64,000 bases of DNA from NCBI RefSeq assembly GCF_000189635.1, contig NW_002476401.1:1-64000 (forward strand), given 5' to 3'. The notes under the pieces were generated by a model, which searched no databases, had not been told where the DNA came from, and saw only the letters and a list, made by a program, of their open reading frames with translations. Within the stretch, counting starts at the first letter, position 1. Each line of letters begins with the position of its first letter. Below are positions 51,001-63,795 of this stretch, piece after piece. Position numbers and translations under genes: made by a program. Source of the stretch: Tetrahymena thermophila SB210. Lineage: Eukaryota; Ciliophora; Oligohymenophorea; Hymenostomatida; Tetrahymenidae.

Positions 51001-52225
51001 CAATCGATGCATATTTTTCAGCAAGTTATTCATAATCAGCATTCACTTATTTTATTTAAAAGTTTTTCTCTTCTAAAATTTTCTACATTTCTTTATCATT
51101 CACCAACAAAGTTAATTCGTCTACTTTACTTTTAAGAGCATCATTTTATTCCTTTAGTAATTCTATTTCCATTTTCATTTCTGGAATTACCTATTCTCTA
51201 TCTGTAGTTAGCATGATATTTGACCCATACATATCTTTGTCTCTCTTTAACAAATGAGCTAAATCTTTTAATTCCGCTTCCAAATCTGTGTTTGTAATAA
51301 ACTTGATGCTAGATTCTTTAAATAAATTTAAATTTTTTTCCTTCTAAGCTTCCTTTTCTGCGATCTTTAAAGCAGCTTAATCCTAAGCATTTAATTGTTA
51401 ATTCTATAAGACTGCATTTTATATATTTTGATTCTGTGAAAGAATTTAAACATTTACAATTTTGTCAGTTTTCTTACCTGAACTTTACAAAGAGGTTTTC
51501 AACGGACTTTAAATAAAAGGAATTTGTTAAGGAATCATTTTATTTGAAACCAAAGTAGGTCCTAATTAACCAGCATACTGCTTGAGATTCTAAATAACAA
51601 CTCCTAAACAGTTTTCATTATTCTCCTTTAATTATTGCGAGGCAGGCTTTTTTTCAAAAGTGAGTGAAGTGATTCCAATTTTATGAGCTATATCACCAAT
51701 AGGATGGACGATCAAATTTTACGCATTTGAAGAATAAACATGAGACGGTTATCTATTATTACGTGAGGAATTATATTGATATGATAAATTTTGTTGCTAT
51801 TGCTGGCTATTTAAACTGTTAATGCTAAACCCGCTAGAGCTAGTTGCCTAAACATTTTACTGATAGGTCTGCCCTGCTGCTGTTTATGCAACATTAAACT
51901 AATTAACTGTTTTTTAAGCTGAATTATTGATACTTTTACTGGTAGAGTTAGAAGATAAAGGACCAATTATGCTAGAAGGAGTTGCTAATTATTTGTAAAT
52001 ATCTGTTTGAATTGCCTATTGTTATGTTAGAATGCAAGGCTTAGCTTTATAGCTTATTGCTTATGTATCTCTTCCAAAAGATATATTATTAGCAATAAAT
52101 GATTGCTTAGGAGTTGGCATACACAACCCTTCTGGTTTAGTAATATTATACATAGAATTGGACCTTGCTGATGCATACTGACTTGCAGAGGTTGGTGTTT
52201 ATTAATTACCCGTGAGCTACTGCAT
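48019..52225 (-). CDS. Large coiled-coil protein (1297 aa)
   Basis: Two exons, 52225-49366 and 49052-48019, joined across a 313-nt intron (GTAATT...AATAG), give 1298 codons. Residues 1-270 are Ser/Asn/Gln-rich and disordered. Residues about 270-1290 are almost continuous heptad-type coiled coil rich in Glu, Lys, Leu and Gln. No kinesin motor, FHA or other globular domain is visible. Such proteins in ciliates are often cytoskeletal, basal-body or Golgi tether components; nothing here picks among these. The frame remains open upstream of ATG 52225 with coding-like residues, so an upstream exon is possible. The last codon region AGGTAATGA also makes a potential donor, so a further 3' exon cannot be excluded. 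Confidence 0.82.
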
Positions 52226-53732
52226 TTGTGTTAGTCTTGTAATTTATTGTATGAAGAATAATTCAAAAATGCTGTTTAATTTATTTAGTTCTCCTTCAAA
52301 TTAATCACTACTAGTACTTTCAATATTTATAAATATAGGGATTTATTTCTTAATAAATATTCTTTAAATGAAAATCCTATAAAAATTTGACTGTTGGTTG
52401 ATCTTATTTATTTATTAATTAATTAAATGCTTTGCAATCTTTAAAGAGAGAAATAATATATTATATTTATAATAAGTATGCCATTCATTAGATTTTTACT
52501 TTATTTGAAATTAAATCTAACGAAAAAAGAATAAATTAATCTAAAAATTGCATAAAATTGCTTTTAAATGATATAAATAATTGTTGATCCATTTATAATA
52601 AAAATAAATAGAAATTAAATGACTTTTGAAAAATTAACAGAAAAATAGGTATTTCTAAAATTTTAATTCATTAATTGTATTATTAATAAAAATTAAAAAT
52701 AGCATAATAAAACAATAATTCTTTCAAAGCTATTTCAAAAATAAACTTAAAAAAAATAAAAAAATTTATTATTTAGAAATTTAAAATGATTTGAATATAT
52801 TATTTTATTAGTATTTTTTATCTATAAAATCTCAATTATAAAGCATAATATAGTATTACATAGTTGTTATTATTTCCTTATCAATGTTTTTGATAAAGGA
52901 TCTTATTATATAAAAAGAAAGAAAAAACTTAAGTATATAAGAAATAAAATATGATTTTGTTGAAATCATAATATCTGAAATAACTTATTTGACTTAAAAA
53001 TAATTTTATTAAAACAAAAATTTTTTATTAATTTTTAGGGAGAATTTCATATAATAATAATCTTAAAAAAGATATAAATCATTTTGCAATAGTAACTAAA
53101 AATATAAATTTTAGCATATAATAATGTGTACCCTCTAACCTTAAAATTGAAAAAATTATTTCGAGTTATGGGGTTAGTTTCATTATGATATTAAATACAC
53201 CATGTAGTTTTTATTTTTATAGGTTAATTTACATTTTTAACAATATTTAGCATATATATTTTCAAGAATTTATACTATTTAAAATAACTAAAATTTCTTA
53301 ATTTATTTTAATGTTCTTTTAATGAAATAACTTTATCTAATTTTAAAATACAAATTTTATAAATTATATTACTACATTAATAAAATTGATTGTAAAAATA
53401 ATTTCATAATTTAAAGGTTTAAGAAATAACCAAAAATCTTATTAAAAAATGGCATCTAATTCCTTTTGGATTTAGTTGAACATTAATAAATAAATAAATT
53501 TTAGTAACAAAAAAGATTAAAACAATGATGGAAATATTATTAATTTCTGAGTTTGGCATAATTCGAAAGAGTTATGATGAATTTATTGATAATTTATGAA
53601 TGAATAATATTATTGGTTTGCTATCAACTTATTTAAATTTTTAATTTAATTAAATTCATAAAAATTGTGCAATTTTGTTCGTAAAGATATTTTTGATTTT
53701 TCAGGATATTTGCAAATTAAAAAGTAATTAGA
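52226..53732. other. Intergenic between divergent genes, nothing recognised
   Basis: The spacer is 1.5 kb of AT-rich DNA containing both promoters. The first 90 bp next to the coiled-coil gene could be coding if that gene has an upstream exon. No other signal is seen. Confidence 0.5.
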
Positions 53733-54998
53733 ATGAGCCATAAATTTTCTAGATTTTAAGATGAGGAAGATGCAGATTTTGAGTCTGGTTAAGAATTAGA
53801 TGATAGCTAAACTAAATAAATCAAGCTATCTGATGAAACAACTAACGACTTAGATAGCTCAGACTATCAATTTAGATTTGATAATGAAAAAGAGAAAGCT
53901 TAAATTCAAAATTTTTAGGAAAAGCAAACAAGCGGCAATGAAGATTAGAATAGCTCTGAAGGATAGTAAAGTGACAGAGAAAGTGATGGACTGGAATCTA
54001 CAAGTAATGGAAGCAATGCTAAAACAAAATAGAATAAAGATCTTACTGTAAGTAAATTATTGGTTGTTGCGTTGAGCAAATTAGAACTACCAATCAAATA
54101 TCTCCTGGCATATTAGATATCATTATTAATGTTAAAAATAAGTAGAGTTATTCTTGTTTTAGGTCTTCTTTTTAAGCTTTTGTTTGAAATGAGTTGCTAA
54201 AAATCAAGTATTCACACGCTATTAATTTTTGCCTTCTTAAGAGATGTGATAAGTGGGATATTAGATCTTCAATTTATATTCAAAATATATGAAATTCGCT
54301 ATAAAATTAATAAGCAGCATTATGATGATTAAGTGAAATCTGTTGGGAAAGATATAATTAAGTCTAAAAGGGAAGCTCTTTAGTCTTCGTAGCAATTTTT
54401 TGGCAGATTTACACAGATTGAAGCAATTACTCAAATTTAATAAGCTCCTTCATACGAAATGTTTGAATTAGAAACAGCAATTGGAAATCTTATGCCTTAT
54501 GTTGCTTATTTTATGAAGATACTAAAATATTCCTATTACTTCTTGTTCTTAATAAGTGTTATATTTATAATTCGCTATGACGATGAGCAATTTTGCCATG
54601 TGTTTGAAAAATATACAATTATATATCTCTTCTTGCCAATTTACTTCCTATTTTTGGTGATATTCCTCTGTCTCACCTTTTTGGGATTCTTCTTGACAAT
54701 CATATTAGCTCTTCTTTTAATTTTTTTAGGAAAGTATGTTCATGGAAAGTATAAATAATAAAAATAATAACAAATAAACGAATTTCGTGCTAAAAATTTA
54801 AGTTCTGTATCTTACAGTAGCATTTAAAATTAAATTTCTAATAACCAATGTGCTGTCTGTCTTAATAACTACTAAGAGAATGATAAAATAACAGTATTAA
54901 AATGTTCTCCATAGCATCATTTCCACCATTCTTGCTTACAAAAATGGGTTGCCTTGAAGGGTTAGTGTCCTTCTTGTCGCAGCAATTAAATAGTATGA
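53733..54998 (+). CDS. Multi-pass membrane RING-H2 protein, putative E3 ubiquitin ligase (421 aa)
   Basis: A single exon of 422 codons runs from ATG 53733 to TGA 54996-54998. Residues 1-100 are acidic and disordered. About four to six hydrophobic helices follow between residues 105 and 345, with a charged loop around 190-235. The C-terminal 50 residues form a RING-H2 finger: CAVC, then C-x3-H-x2-H-x2-C within CSPQHHFHHSC, then CPSC. This layout, membrane helices followed by a C-terminal RING-H2, is typical of ER or endosomal membrane-anchored E3 ligases. Substrate unknown. The finger ends only a few residues before the stop, so it is complete. Confidence 0.86.
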
Positions 54999-56932
54999 AA
55001 ATATCTTTTACAAAATAGGAGCAAATAATTAATTTATAATAATTTAAAATACTAACCCACCAAATAAATAAATCAATCAATCAATTACTATTTTCTAAAG
55101 AAATATATTTAAAATTTGTAAAATATGTTTTTTGTCTCATCAATATTATAGAGATATCTTGTAATTCTCTATTTTCAATAATATTATTTGTGTGAATAAT
55201 AAAAAAAACTACTAAATTTGTAAATCACTCAAAAAAATTAATGTATCACTAAACAAATTGTCTCTTGATTAAAAAACTATTAAATTGGGTTTTTAATACA
55301 ATCCTAAATAGTATTTTAATTTAGAAATTGTAATTTCTTTTTTTTAGATTTTGATTTTTTGATAATGCTCAATCTATATTTTTTATAATATTCTTTAAAT
55401 TGCATTTAACTGAAGGATATGTTTAAATAAATTTATTAAACAGTAATAAGAAAAAAAGTCTCAGAAAGTTTTCTTTCAGTACCAAAATTATAAATTTTTC
55501 ATTACTTTTATAATAGATGATTAATTACTTTCTAAATGTAAAATATCACTCAAAAATTAATTATTTTTTGATCACTTGTAGGTCTAACTAAGTATTTGAG
55601 AGATAGTTAGAAGGAATTTATTTTTAATCTATTCAATAGTTCTATATGAAATCTATGTTAAAGTATAAATTATTGAGATAAATTTTTGTAATTATAACTT
55701 ACTAAGAGCATTTAATTAAAAAGAAAATTTCATTTTTATCCTTACTTCGAACTTAAAAATGACTTTTTTTTTAGGTATTTTACTTTTTTTAAATGATCAA
55801 AAAATGTTGACAAGAAAATTTTAATAGGAAAGTACTTTATAAAAAGATAGATATTTTTATCAAAATTAAATATTTATTTTTCACTTTATTTGTGGATTTA
55901 AGTGGAACAAAATTTATTTAAAATTAAGGAAAAATAAATAAATAAATAAATAAATGTAATTTTTATCTGACCAAAGATAAAATCAACCAATTTATTTAAG
56001 AACGGAAAGTGAAGAAAGTAAATTGTAATAAAGGCAGTTTTATTGTTACTTAATTTTTTTTATAAAAGAAAAATTAATTAACTAAATAAGATAGAAAATC
56101 ATCTGACTTATTTATTGGAAATATTGAAAATTTAATTTAGAAATAAATGTAATGCATCGAACAAAGATATTTGTATTAAAAATTACAATAATCTATCAAC
56201 TTTTACTTTTGAAAATGAAAAAGAGTTTTCTTCAAGTAAATTTTTGGATAAAAAAATAATTAATTTACTTTAAAAGGGATATTAAATGTTTGATGCAAAA
56301 AAAATTTAGGCAAATAACTAAATTGTAGGAATCATAAATAATTCATTAGAAATTGGTATTTATTAGAAAAGAATTTAAATATTAATATCACGCTTAATAC
56401 TAATTACAAAAAATCAAATAAATATATTCAATAACATAAATTACAAGAAGCACAAGTAAAAAAGTATACAAACAACTCTATTGATTAATTAATTGATCTT
56501 TCTGAGAATGTACAAGGAACATCGAAACAAATAATTCACAAAGACATGATTAATTAACTAAAAAACCAAATAATCAGTCAAGCGAATCATCAATCAAATT
56601 AATTAACTTATCAATTAGCAATCCTACGAGCAAGCAAGCAAGCAAACAAACAAAAATGAAATGTATAATATATGTGTATGAATAATTGTATGCATATTAT
56701 ATACAATCAGTCAGTATAGATGAGTATTTATATGTTTTGTAAGGAAATTTAATAATATTTATCAAAACAAAAGAAAAAAAAATTATAATATAAAATATTA
56801 ACAACAAAGTTAGAAAAGACAATTAATTTCGCATATATTAATTTTTTTCAAAGATAAGTTATTTGCAAAATATCCAATTACTCTTTCAATAGCAGACGAG
56901 TGATATAGAATTGGGTTCATTTCTGAACACTT
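54999..56932. other. Intergenic, simple repeats only
   Basis: The spacer is 1.9 kb of AT-rich DNA. It contains an (AAAT)n run near 55935-55955 and an AAGC/AAAC microsatellite near 56629-56652. No gene is recognised. Confidence 0.55.
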
Positions 56933-59900
56933 ATGCATTCTCCTATTACTCACTGTGATGAAGGATAGGATGGATTTTCTAATAAAGAGGATTAGTTTGC
57001 GTCAGAAATGAAATCAGAAACAAAAGCAAGGATTTTAAATGGCCAAAATATGGAGAATATGTTTAAATAGGAATTTCACTCTCCTCCGCCTCCTTCTTAG
57101 AAATAACAAACCCATTTCAATTAAATAGCATCAATTAGCAACTAAGCCCGTGCTAACGAGTTATATATAGAAGAAGTTGATTAATTTAACGAAGATATTA
57201 TAAGTAGAAAAGAGGGTATTAAAAATGAAGAATTCAATTTAATAAGAAATATAAATCAGGATTTAAAAGGAGTTCAATTAGATTTTGGAAAAGCTGACTA
57301 ATATTTTAATGCAGAAAGAAACTAAGAAAGTGTTAGATAAATTTCTAAGAATCAATTTGATTTGTTGGATATTAAGTCGAAGAGTTAAAGCGAAAACTTC
57401 TAAGAAAAATCAATGTAGAAAGAAAAAGAGATGAATAATAATTAGCATGATGATTTAAAGGCAAAATATTTGCTAGAAGTTGAAGGTGTAGAAAATGATG
57501 CAAAAGAAATTAAGGATGATAAAATATTTTAAAATTAAAATTTGATAAAATTTGAAAATGAAACTGATATGTAAGAGTATAAATAGAATAAGTAGAAGAG
57601 TATAGATGACTCCCTTGTTCGTATTTACCAAATTTGGTGTGGGAACAATAGATTTTTTTGGGATGGCCGTCTGATGATGGGTCCAAAGACAGACAATCTT
57701 TAATATACGCTAACATGGAGTTTGATAGTAGGCATATCATGTGCTTTCTTTATTTTAGCTGCTCCCTATGTTTGGATAAATTTTGGGCCTCCTCTTATTA
57801 TCATTGATATCATTTTGTTTGTAACTACCATATCTCTCTTTTCACTGACTACTTTCACTGAACCTGGAATTATTCCACGAAAAAAGTTACTGGAAATATT
57901 TCCAGACAATAGAGTTTACCAGAACTTCATTCAAAAAGAAGAATAAGAACAAGAACTTAATAAAAAAACTACATTTCAAGCAAACAAAAAAAATTCAAGA
58001 GAGCTTATTAACTTTGATATATTTCCAAATCAAATGAATCACGTTATTAGTCAAAGAAATAAAAATCATTCAAGTTATGATATAGCTGATGGTTAGATTC
58101 TAGATGAAGATAAAAATAAAAAAGCCTCTGTATTTTAAGTTTATAAAAATAAAGGTGAAGAAGCAGCATAAATTTAGTAAGCTGAAATTTAGCAAATATG
58201 TAATCTTGATATTGAAGATAAGGGAGTAAAACAAGAACAAAATAAGGAAATTTAAATAACAAATAATTAAAATTCTGGTTTTCAATCTTAAATAAATAAT
58301 TTGTGTGAATCAGAAGGAGTGGCGAGATAATCCGAAATCGATATAGCTTCTACATAACCTCCACCCCAAATACAAAAAAAATCTTAACATTTAAATTAAT
58401 AAATTAATATTTATTCTGAAATTGTTAATATGGAATAGGAAAATCACAATGTTCCTGAAATAAATTTAAATAAATTGAATAATCAATAAGAAAATCCAGA
58501 TATTCTTAATTCAAAGTCTAAAAATTAACTACAATAGCAGCTCCCTGATGAAAAGCAATAAAAATCAATTAAACCAAATAAAAAGTAAAAAAGAAAATTT
58601 TGTAAAACCTGTAAAATATACCGGCCAGAGAGAGCTTCTCATTGCAAAGACTGTGGCAATTGTGTAGAAGTCTTTGACCATCATTGTCCCTTTGTAAATA
58701 ATTGCATAGGTAAAAAAATTTTCTGAATACATTTGCTATAAAATTTTTTTAAATTCATTTTTATAATAGATAGATAATAAAGTTTTAATAATTTATAATA
58801 TTTTAATGGTTCAAAAACATAATTAAACACAAAATTTTAAATGAAATTTTTGGTTTTTAAAACAATTTTAAAACTTGTAAAATAAAAAAATTATTTGACA
58901 AAATACAGAAATAAATCGATAAAAAAAGAGTATTTTTGCTTAATCTAGAATAAACATTTTGTTTGGAAAATTAGAAAAATACAAAGAAAATTTAATTTTT
59001 AGTTTAGAGAATAAAATCTGAATTATTTTGAAGGAAGAAATAAATTTTAAATGAATTTAAATTATTTCTAAATTTGCTTAGATTTTTTATTTTAAAATGT
59101 TTTATTTAAAAAATTGTAAAAAATGAACAAGGACAAATTTAAACTTCAAAATTTTTGAAGCTAATAATTAAAATGTGTAAATCTCATTGTAAATAAATAA
59201 ATAATTAATAATTTTTGAGGTTACTAAAAATTATATGACCCTGCAACTGTAATAAATTTATCATTACATTTTAATGAGTGGTGGAAAAAAACTATTACTA
59301 TTTTAATTAATATAAAAGCTAATTCATTTTATTAATAGGTAGAAGAAATTATAGGTATTTCGTTGGGTTCCTTATATCATTAGTTTTGCTTAGTATCGGT
59401 GAAATATCAGGCTTCCTAATCATGCTTTTTTCAAATTTTAAAAGTGGGATCAGTGAAGGAAGCGTCGACGAATCAATTTGTAATTTAAAATTTAAATTTT
59501 AAATATCATTCTAACTAAAATTTAATTTGTACCTAAAATTTAATTTATAAAATTAAAATAACATTTTATATAAAAACTAGTAATTAAAAATTCTACACTT
59601 TTGTTCATTTTGCTCTGCTTTTTGGGTATTCCCACAATTATACTCACTTGTCCTGTGCTCGGTTTATGCACTTTTCATGTGTTTCTTTTAAGTAAATAAA
59701 ACATTTTCTTTTTTTATTTGATTTTCATAAATATAAATTAGAAGAATAAAATATTCAAGTTCAATTTAAAAGATTTTTATAGAATGAAGCAAATAAAAAA
59801 TAAATTAAAACTTTCGATAATCTTCTAATTAAATTTCTGATGATTTTGATAAATTCTGAAAAACTTAATTATAAATTTTAAATTTAATTAAAGTAAAAGG

Positions 59901-60972
59901 GAAGACTACAAAAGAGAGACTTGGTCGTAATTAAGAGAATAACTTGCAAAATACATAAATTTCAAATCGAAATTAGCCAGTTTGGTGTGGGACAGCAAAA
60001 TCTCTTTTTGATCCTCGGCTGATTCTAGATCAGCACAATTTATCAATCTACAGGGCTAAAGAGCTCTAATACCAACTAGCCAAACTCAAAAAAAAAGACA
60101 ATAAAGAAGTTTAACAAGAAATTTTAAAAAATATCTACAGCTAAGAAAAAGATGAGCAAAACATTTAGGATTTACATGATAACTAGCAACTTCAAACTGG
60201 AGATATCTAAAATCTAAATGGAGTTAATTAAATTTAACTCGTTAATCCTATTTTGGAAAGCAACACTCTTCCGATAATCACCCAATTCACACAAGGTCAA
60301 CTTCAATCAAATAAAAACCTCAATAAAAATTTTTAAACAATCAACGAACCTAAATTACCCGAGAGCATATTTGAAATGACCGAGTTCGAAATAAAAAGCA
60401 ATGATCAACAAAGGGAGGCTTTTGATAAATAAAACAATCAAGCTGTAAACAATAGCTATCCCTACTGCAATATCTAAATTTATCATAACCCATAATAATT
60501 TGAGGATATTTTAGCAGCATCTTCCTAAAAAAAAAAATAAAATGCCTCAATGAATCTAAATAAAAACTAAGTTTATGAAAAAATCACATTTAGCCATAAA
60601 ATTAGACCTGATCATAACAACAGCAATTATCAGCCCTTAATACCTAAAAAATCTCAATTCATCTCTCACAACTCTTTCCTCTATTAAAATAAGCCGCAGC
60701 TAGATTCCGTTGACATTTAATTTGTTGTCTAAAAGAAGCACTTTTATACAACTCCAGGTCCTCAATAAATTCATTGTCTATTTATAAAATAGTAAGAAAA
60801 ACTTCTTTCAAAAAAAAACCAAAATGCTGAGCAACTTCAATCAAAGAACGAAAAAAACCAATTTACATTACAAGCATAATAACAGCAGCTATTAATTTCA
60901 AATAATTTATATTTTAAATCTCATACTACAAACACTCTAAACAATTAATAAATGTGTATAAACAATTCCTGA
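56933..60972 (+). CDS. DHHC-type protein S-palmitoyltransferase (1033 aa)
   Basis: Four exons, 56933-58709, 59339-59479, 59581-59691 and 59900-60972, total 1034 codons. An in-frame TGA sits three codons before ATG 56933, fixing the start. After a 230-residue disordered region come a conserved pre-membrane segment ([17 protein letters not shown]), two helices near residues 260-300, TEPGIIPRK (the DPG motif as EPG), and a 230-residue Gln/Asn-rich insertion. The Cys-rich domain has [16 protein letters not shown] and [13 protein letters not shown], with the catalytic Cys of DHHC near residue 585. Two more helices follow and then the TTxE motif (KTTKERL). The C-terminal 340 residues are disordered. 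All catalytic residues are present, so an active membrane acyltransferase is expected. Intron 58710-59338 sits exactly within the Gly codon of NNCIG. Confidence 0.93.
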
Positions 60973-62381
60973 GTAATTTCTGAAAAAATGGATAATAATT
61001 AATTAATTAACTAATTCAAAACTAAATAAATAAATAAATACTTATTTAACATATATAAATGAACCAATAAATAAATAAATAATTTTTAAATAAAGCTATA
61101 AAATAAAATAGTTAATAACAATTTAAGAACCTTACTCTAATTTATTTATAAAAATATGTAATAATAATAAAGCTTCTTGTAAATGGTAATTAAATTCTCT
61201 GTTATAATTATAGCTTAATAAATATATAATTTAATAAATTAATCATATTTTGATGTATTTATTTGTCATCTCTAAATTAATCATTAATTAATCAAAACAA
61301 ATCATCTCATATATTATTTCATTCAATCTTTTTATTTTAGTCTTGCAATAATTTAAATAAAAAAAATATTTCTCATAACAAAATTTTAAAGATTATTTAA
61401 TTTCATGCTTTGAAAATTACTTTATTTCAAAATGCAATTTTAAAATTATTGAAAAAATTTTGATTGCTTGAAGTGAATTTAAATTTTTAATCTAATGAAT
61501 TATAAATTAAAAATAATATATTAGGATATTAGGTATTTCCTATTTTTAAAGTCTCATTTTTAATTTTATTTTTGATGTAAAAAGAAAATACTTAATTTTA
61601 TTTAGAATTTCACTTTTTCAATTTACATAATTGTTGAAAAAGCAATAAACCTATTTTTTATTTTATTTGATAAAATAAAATTCTTTAAATTAAAGTTTAA
61701 GTTAGAAATTTATTATGGTAATTATACCTTAATTGACTATAAAATGAGCCAACCACTTTATTTTTGATGTAAAAAGAAACTATTTAAGTATATTTAGAAT
61801 TTTACTTAGATATTAGTTGAAAAAGCAATAAACTTATTGTTTATTTTATTTGAGATAATAAAATTCTTTAAATTAAAGTCTAAATTAGAAATTTTTTATG
61901 GTAATTAATATTTTTACCTTAAATGACTATAAAATGAACGAATCACTTTATTTTTTAATTTAATAAATGATAAAAAATTAATTTTAAATTAAACCAAATA
62001 ATTTAAACCTTATTTTAAAATAGAGTTTAGGTTTTCCATTTTATTCTGTTATAATTTAAATCAATATTTTAAAATTAGTATTTAAGAATTGTTTTAAAAT
62101 TTTTTGTTTATGGTTAATATGACAATAATTTAACTTAAAATATATTTATTTATTTATTTATTTTTTTATGAGTGCCTGATAACTTATTACTTTGTGATTT
62201 TTAGAAATATTTGTTAATGTATTTTGATTTCATCAAACATCATACATGCTCTAACTCATTATTAACTATTCTTTTATTATTTATCTTAAATTACATTACA
62301 AAAATCTAAGAAAAATATCTTTTACAGATTTTAGATAATAATTTAATTAATAAATAGCAAGTCAATCATATTTATATTTTT
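60973..62381. other. Intergenic with a 192-bp tandem duplication
   Basis: The 1.4-kb AT-rich spacer contains two diverged direct copies of a 192-bp segment at about 61563-61945 (separate entry). Nothing else is recognised. Confidence 0.6.
61563..61945. repeat. Diverged direct duplication, ~192-bp unit
   Basis: Copy one (about 61563-61754) and copy two (about 61755-61945) share tatttttgatgtaaaaagaa at their left, gttgaaaaagcaataaac in the middle and aaattctttaaattaaagt towards the right, at a constant offset of about 192 bp. They differ by several substitutions and small gaps, so the duplication is not recent. Confidence 0.85.
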
Positions 62382-63279
62382 ATGAGATTTTAGTTTTGCG
62401 GAGGATTAAGCATTCCTGAATGGTTCTTAGCAGAATCATCCAACTTAGCAAAAATAGTATGATAAACATTTAAGATTTCTCCAATAATTTAACTAAATTA
62501 TTAATAGACAGCTATTAAGTTGAAGTTAGTTTTGAATGCATTGATTTAACATTACTTAGAAGATGCTGATAATGTAATTTAGAATTTAAGCAGGCTTTTA
62601 TAAAATTATTTTTATTTTTATTATAAAGTCAGATTAATTAGTTAAAACACTAGAAAACTCTGGATTCAGTAAAACCATTTTATTATTATTTTAAAGAGTT
62701 TTAGATTGCTAATACTTGTTTAATTAAAATTAGATTCATAAGAAATTAATGCAATTATTGCTTCTTTGGAATTCATAATTAAAAATTCAGTATGCTATGA
62801 CATAGATGAAAATGTTCTTAGCAAGGAGTTAATAGATTTGGGTTTCCCTAAAGGTAAATTGAATTTGCATCAATCTAAAATATTAATATTTATTGCTATT
62901 AAATAGAAAATGTTGAAATGATTATTAAAACTTTTAGAACATATAAAGAAAAACTAAAATTAAAAGAATTAAAATCTACACTAAGAAGTAATAAAAATAA
63001 TAATCATTTAATCAAATATTAATTCTATTTTTAAAAATAATAGTTTCAAATGTCCAGGACTTAAAATATAGTGTTAATAAATTCATTTTATCAAAAGAAA
63101 AGTAATTTGTTGAAAAAGAAAACAGAACAAATGAATCCCTCTTTTCAAACATATAAATCAAATATAATGATTAACCATAAAGATAATCAAAAACAGTAGA
63201 ATTCGTTGCATTCCCTTCTAAATTAGAAGAATTAATTTTTGAATTAGAAAAAGCATAATAAATATTAAATAAATATTGA
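62382..63279 (+). CDS. COMMD4: COMM domain-containing protein 4 ortholog
   Basis: Six short exons, 62382-62456, 62508-62573, 62629-62668, 62734-62853, 62907-62987 and 63044-63279, give 206 codons. The N-terminus MRFQFCGGLSIPEWFLAESS aligns with animal COMMD4 (which starts MRFRFCGDL and continues with a W-LAE segment), as do NSQEINAIIASLEFI, KELIDLGFPK and the C-terminal COMM-domain end FPSKLEELIFELEKAQ. Length matches the family (about 200). COMMD proteins form the hetero-decameric ring of the Commander complex, which works with CCDC22/CCDC93 and the retriever subunits in endosomal recycling. All introns are 46-66 nt with GTA-type donors. The 40-nt third exon was placed by homology, since both flanking introns disrupt the frame. 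Confidence 0.92.
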
Positions 63280-63795
63280 TGTAAAATATTACCTTTTGTA
63301 TGCAGTAAATTCTCTTATAATTGATATTTAGTATTAAATTTACATATTAAAAAGAGTAAAACTAAATAAATATATAAAAATTATAATAAGTACAGTGTTT
63401 AAAAAAGAGGGTGATATTTTTTTCCAAAATGTCTAAGTAATAAATAGATAAATGTAATAAACCAAAAAATAAAATAAAAATTTTTAATAATATAAAATAA
63501 ATACCTCTCATTTATTATAATATTTTTGTTTTAATTTTTTAAAAAACTTATTTGTATTTAATACTTTGTAGTTATATATTTCTTTTTTTAAAGATTTTAT
63601 CATAGCTTTTATTTTATTTATAATTTAAATGTGTAAAAATGAAATTAAAATTTTATAAAATAGAAAATATTTTTTGTGAAACAAAAAGAGTAAATTTTAT
63701 TTATTTATTTATTTGCTAATAATACATTTTTATTTATTTATTTATTTAAGAATTAAATATTAAGTTTTTTAGTTATTTTATGACGAAATAAATAA
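63280..63795. other. Intergenic between convergent genes
   Basis: About 500 bp of very AT-rich DNA lies between two stop codons. It holds short TTTA-type runs and nothing else recognisable. Confidence 0.6.

Noticed and set aside
48054-51135. Several plus-strand ORFs of 60-70 codons
   Set aside because: They lie antisense to the long coiled-coil gene, whose Glu/Lys-rich codons create Phe/Ser/Leu-rich open frames on the other strand.
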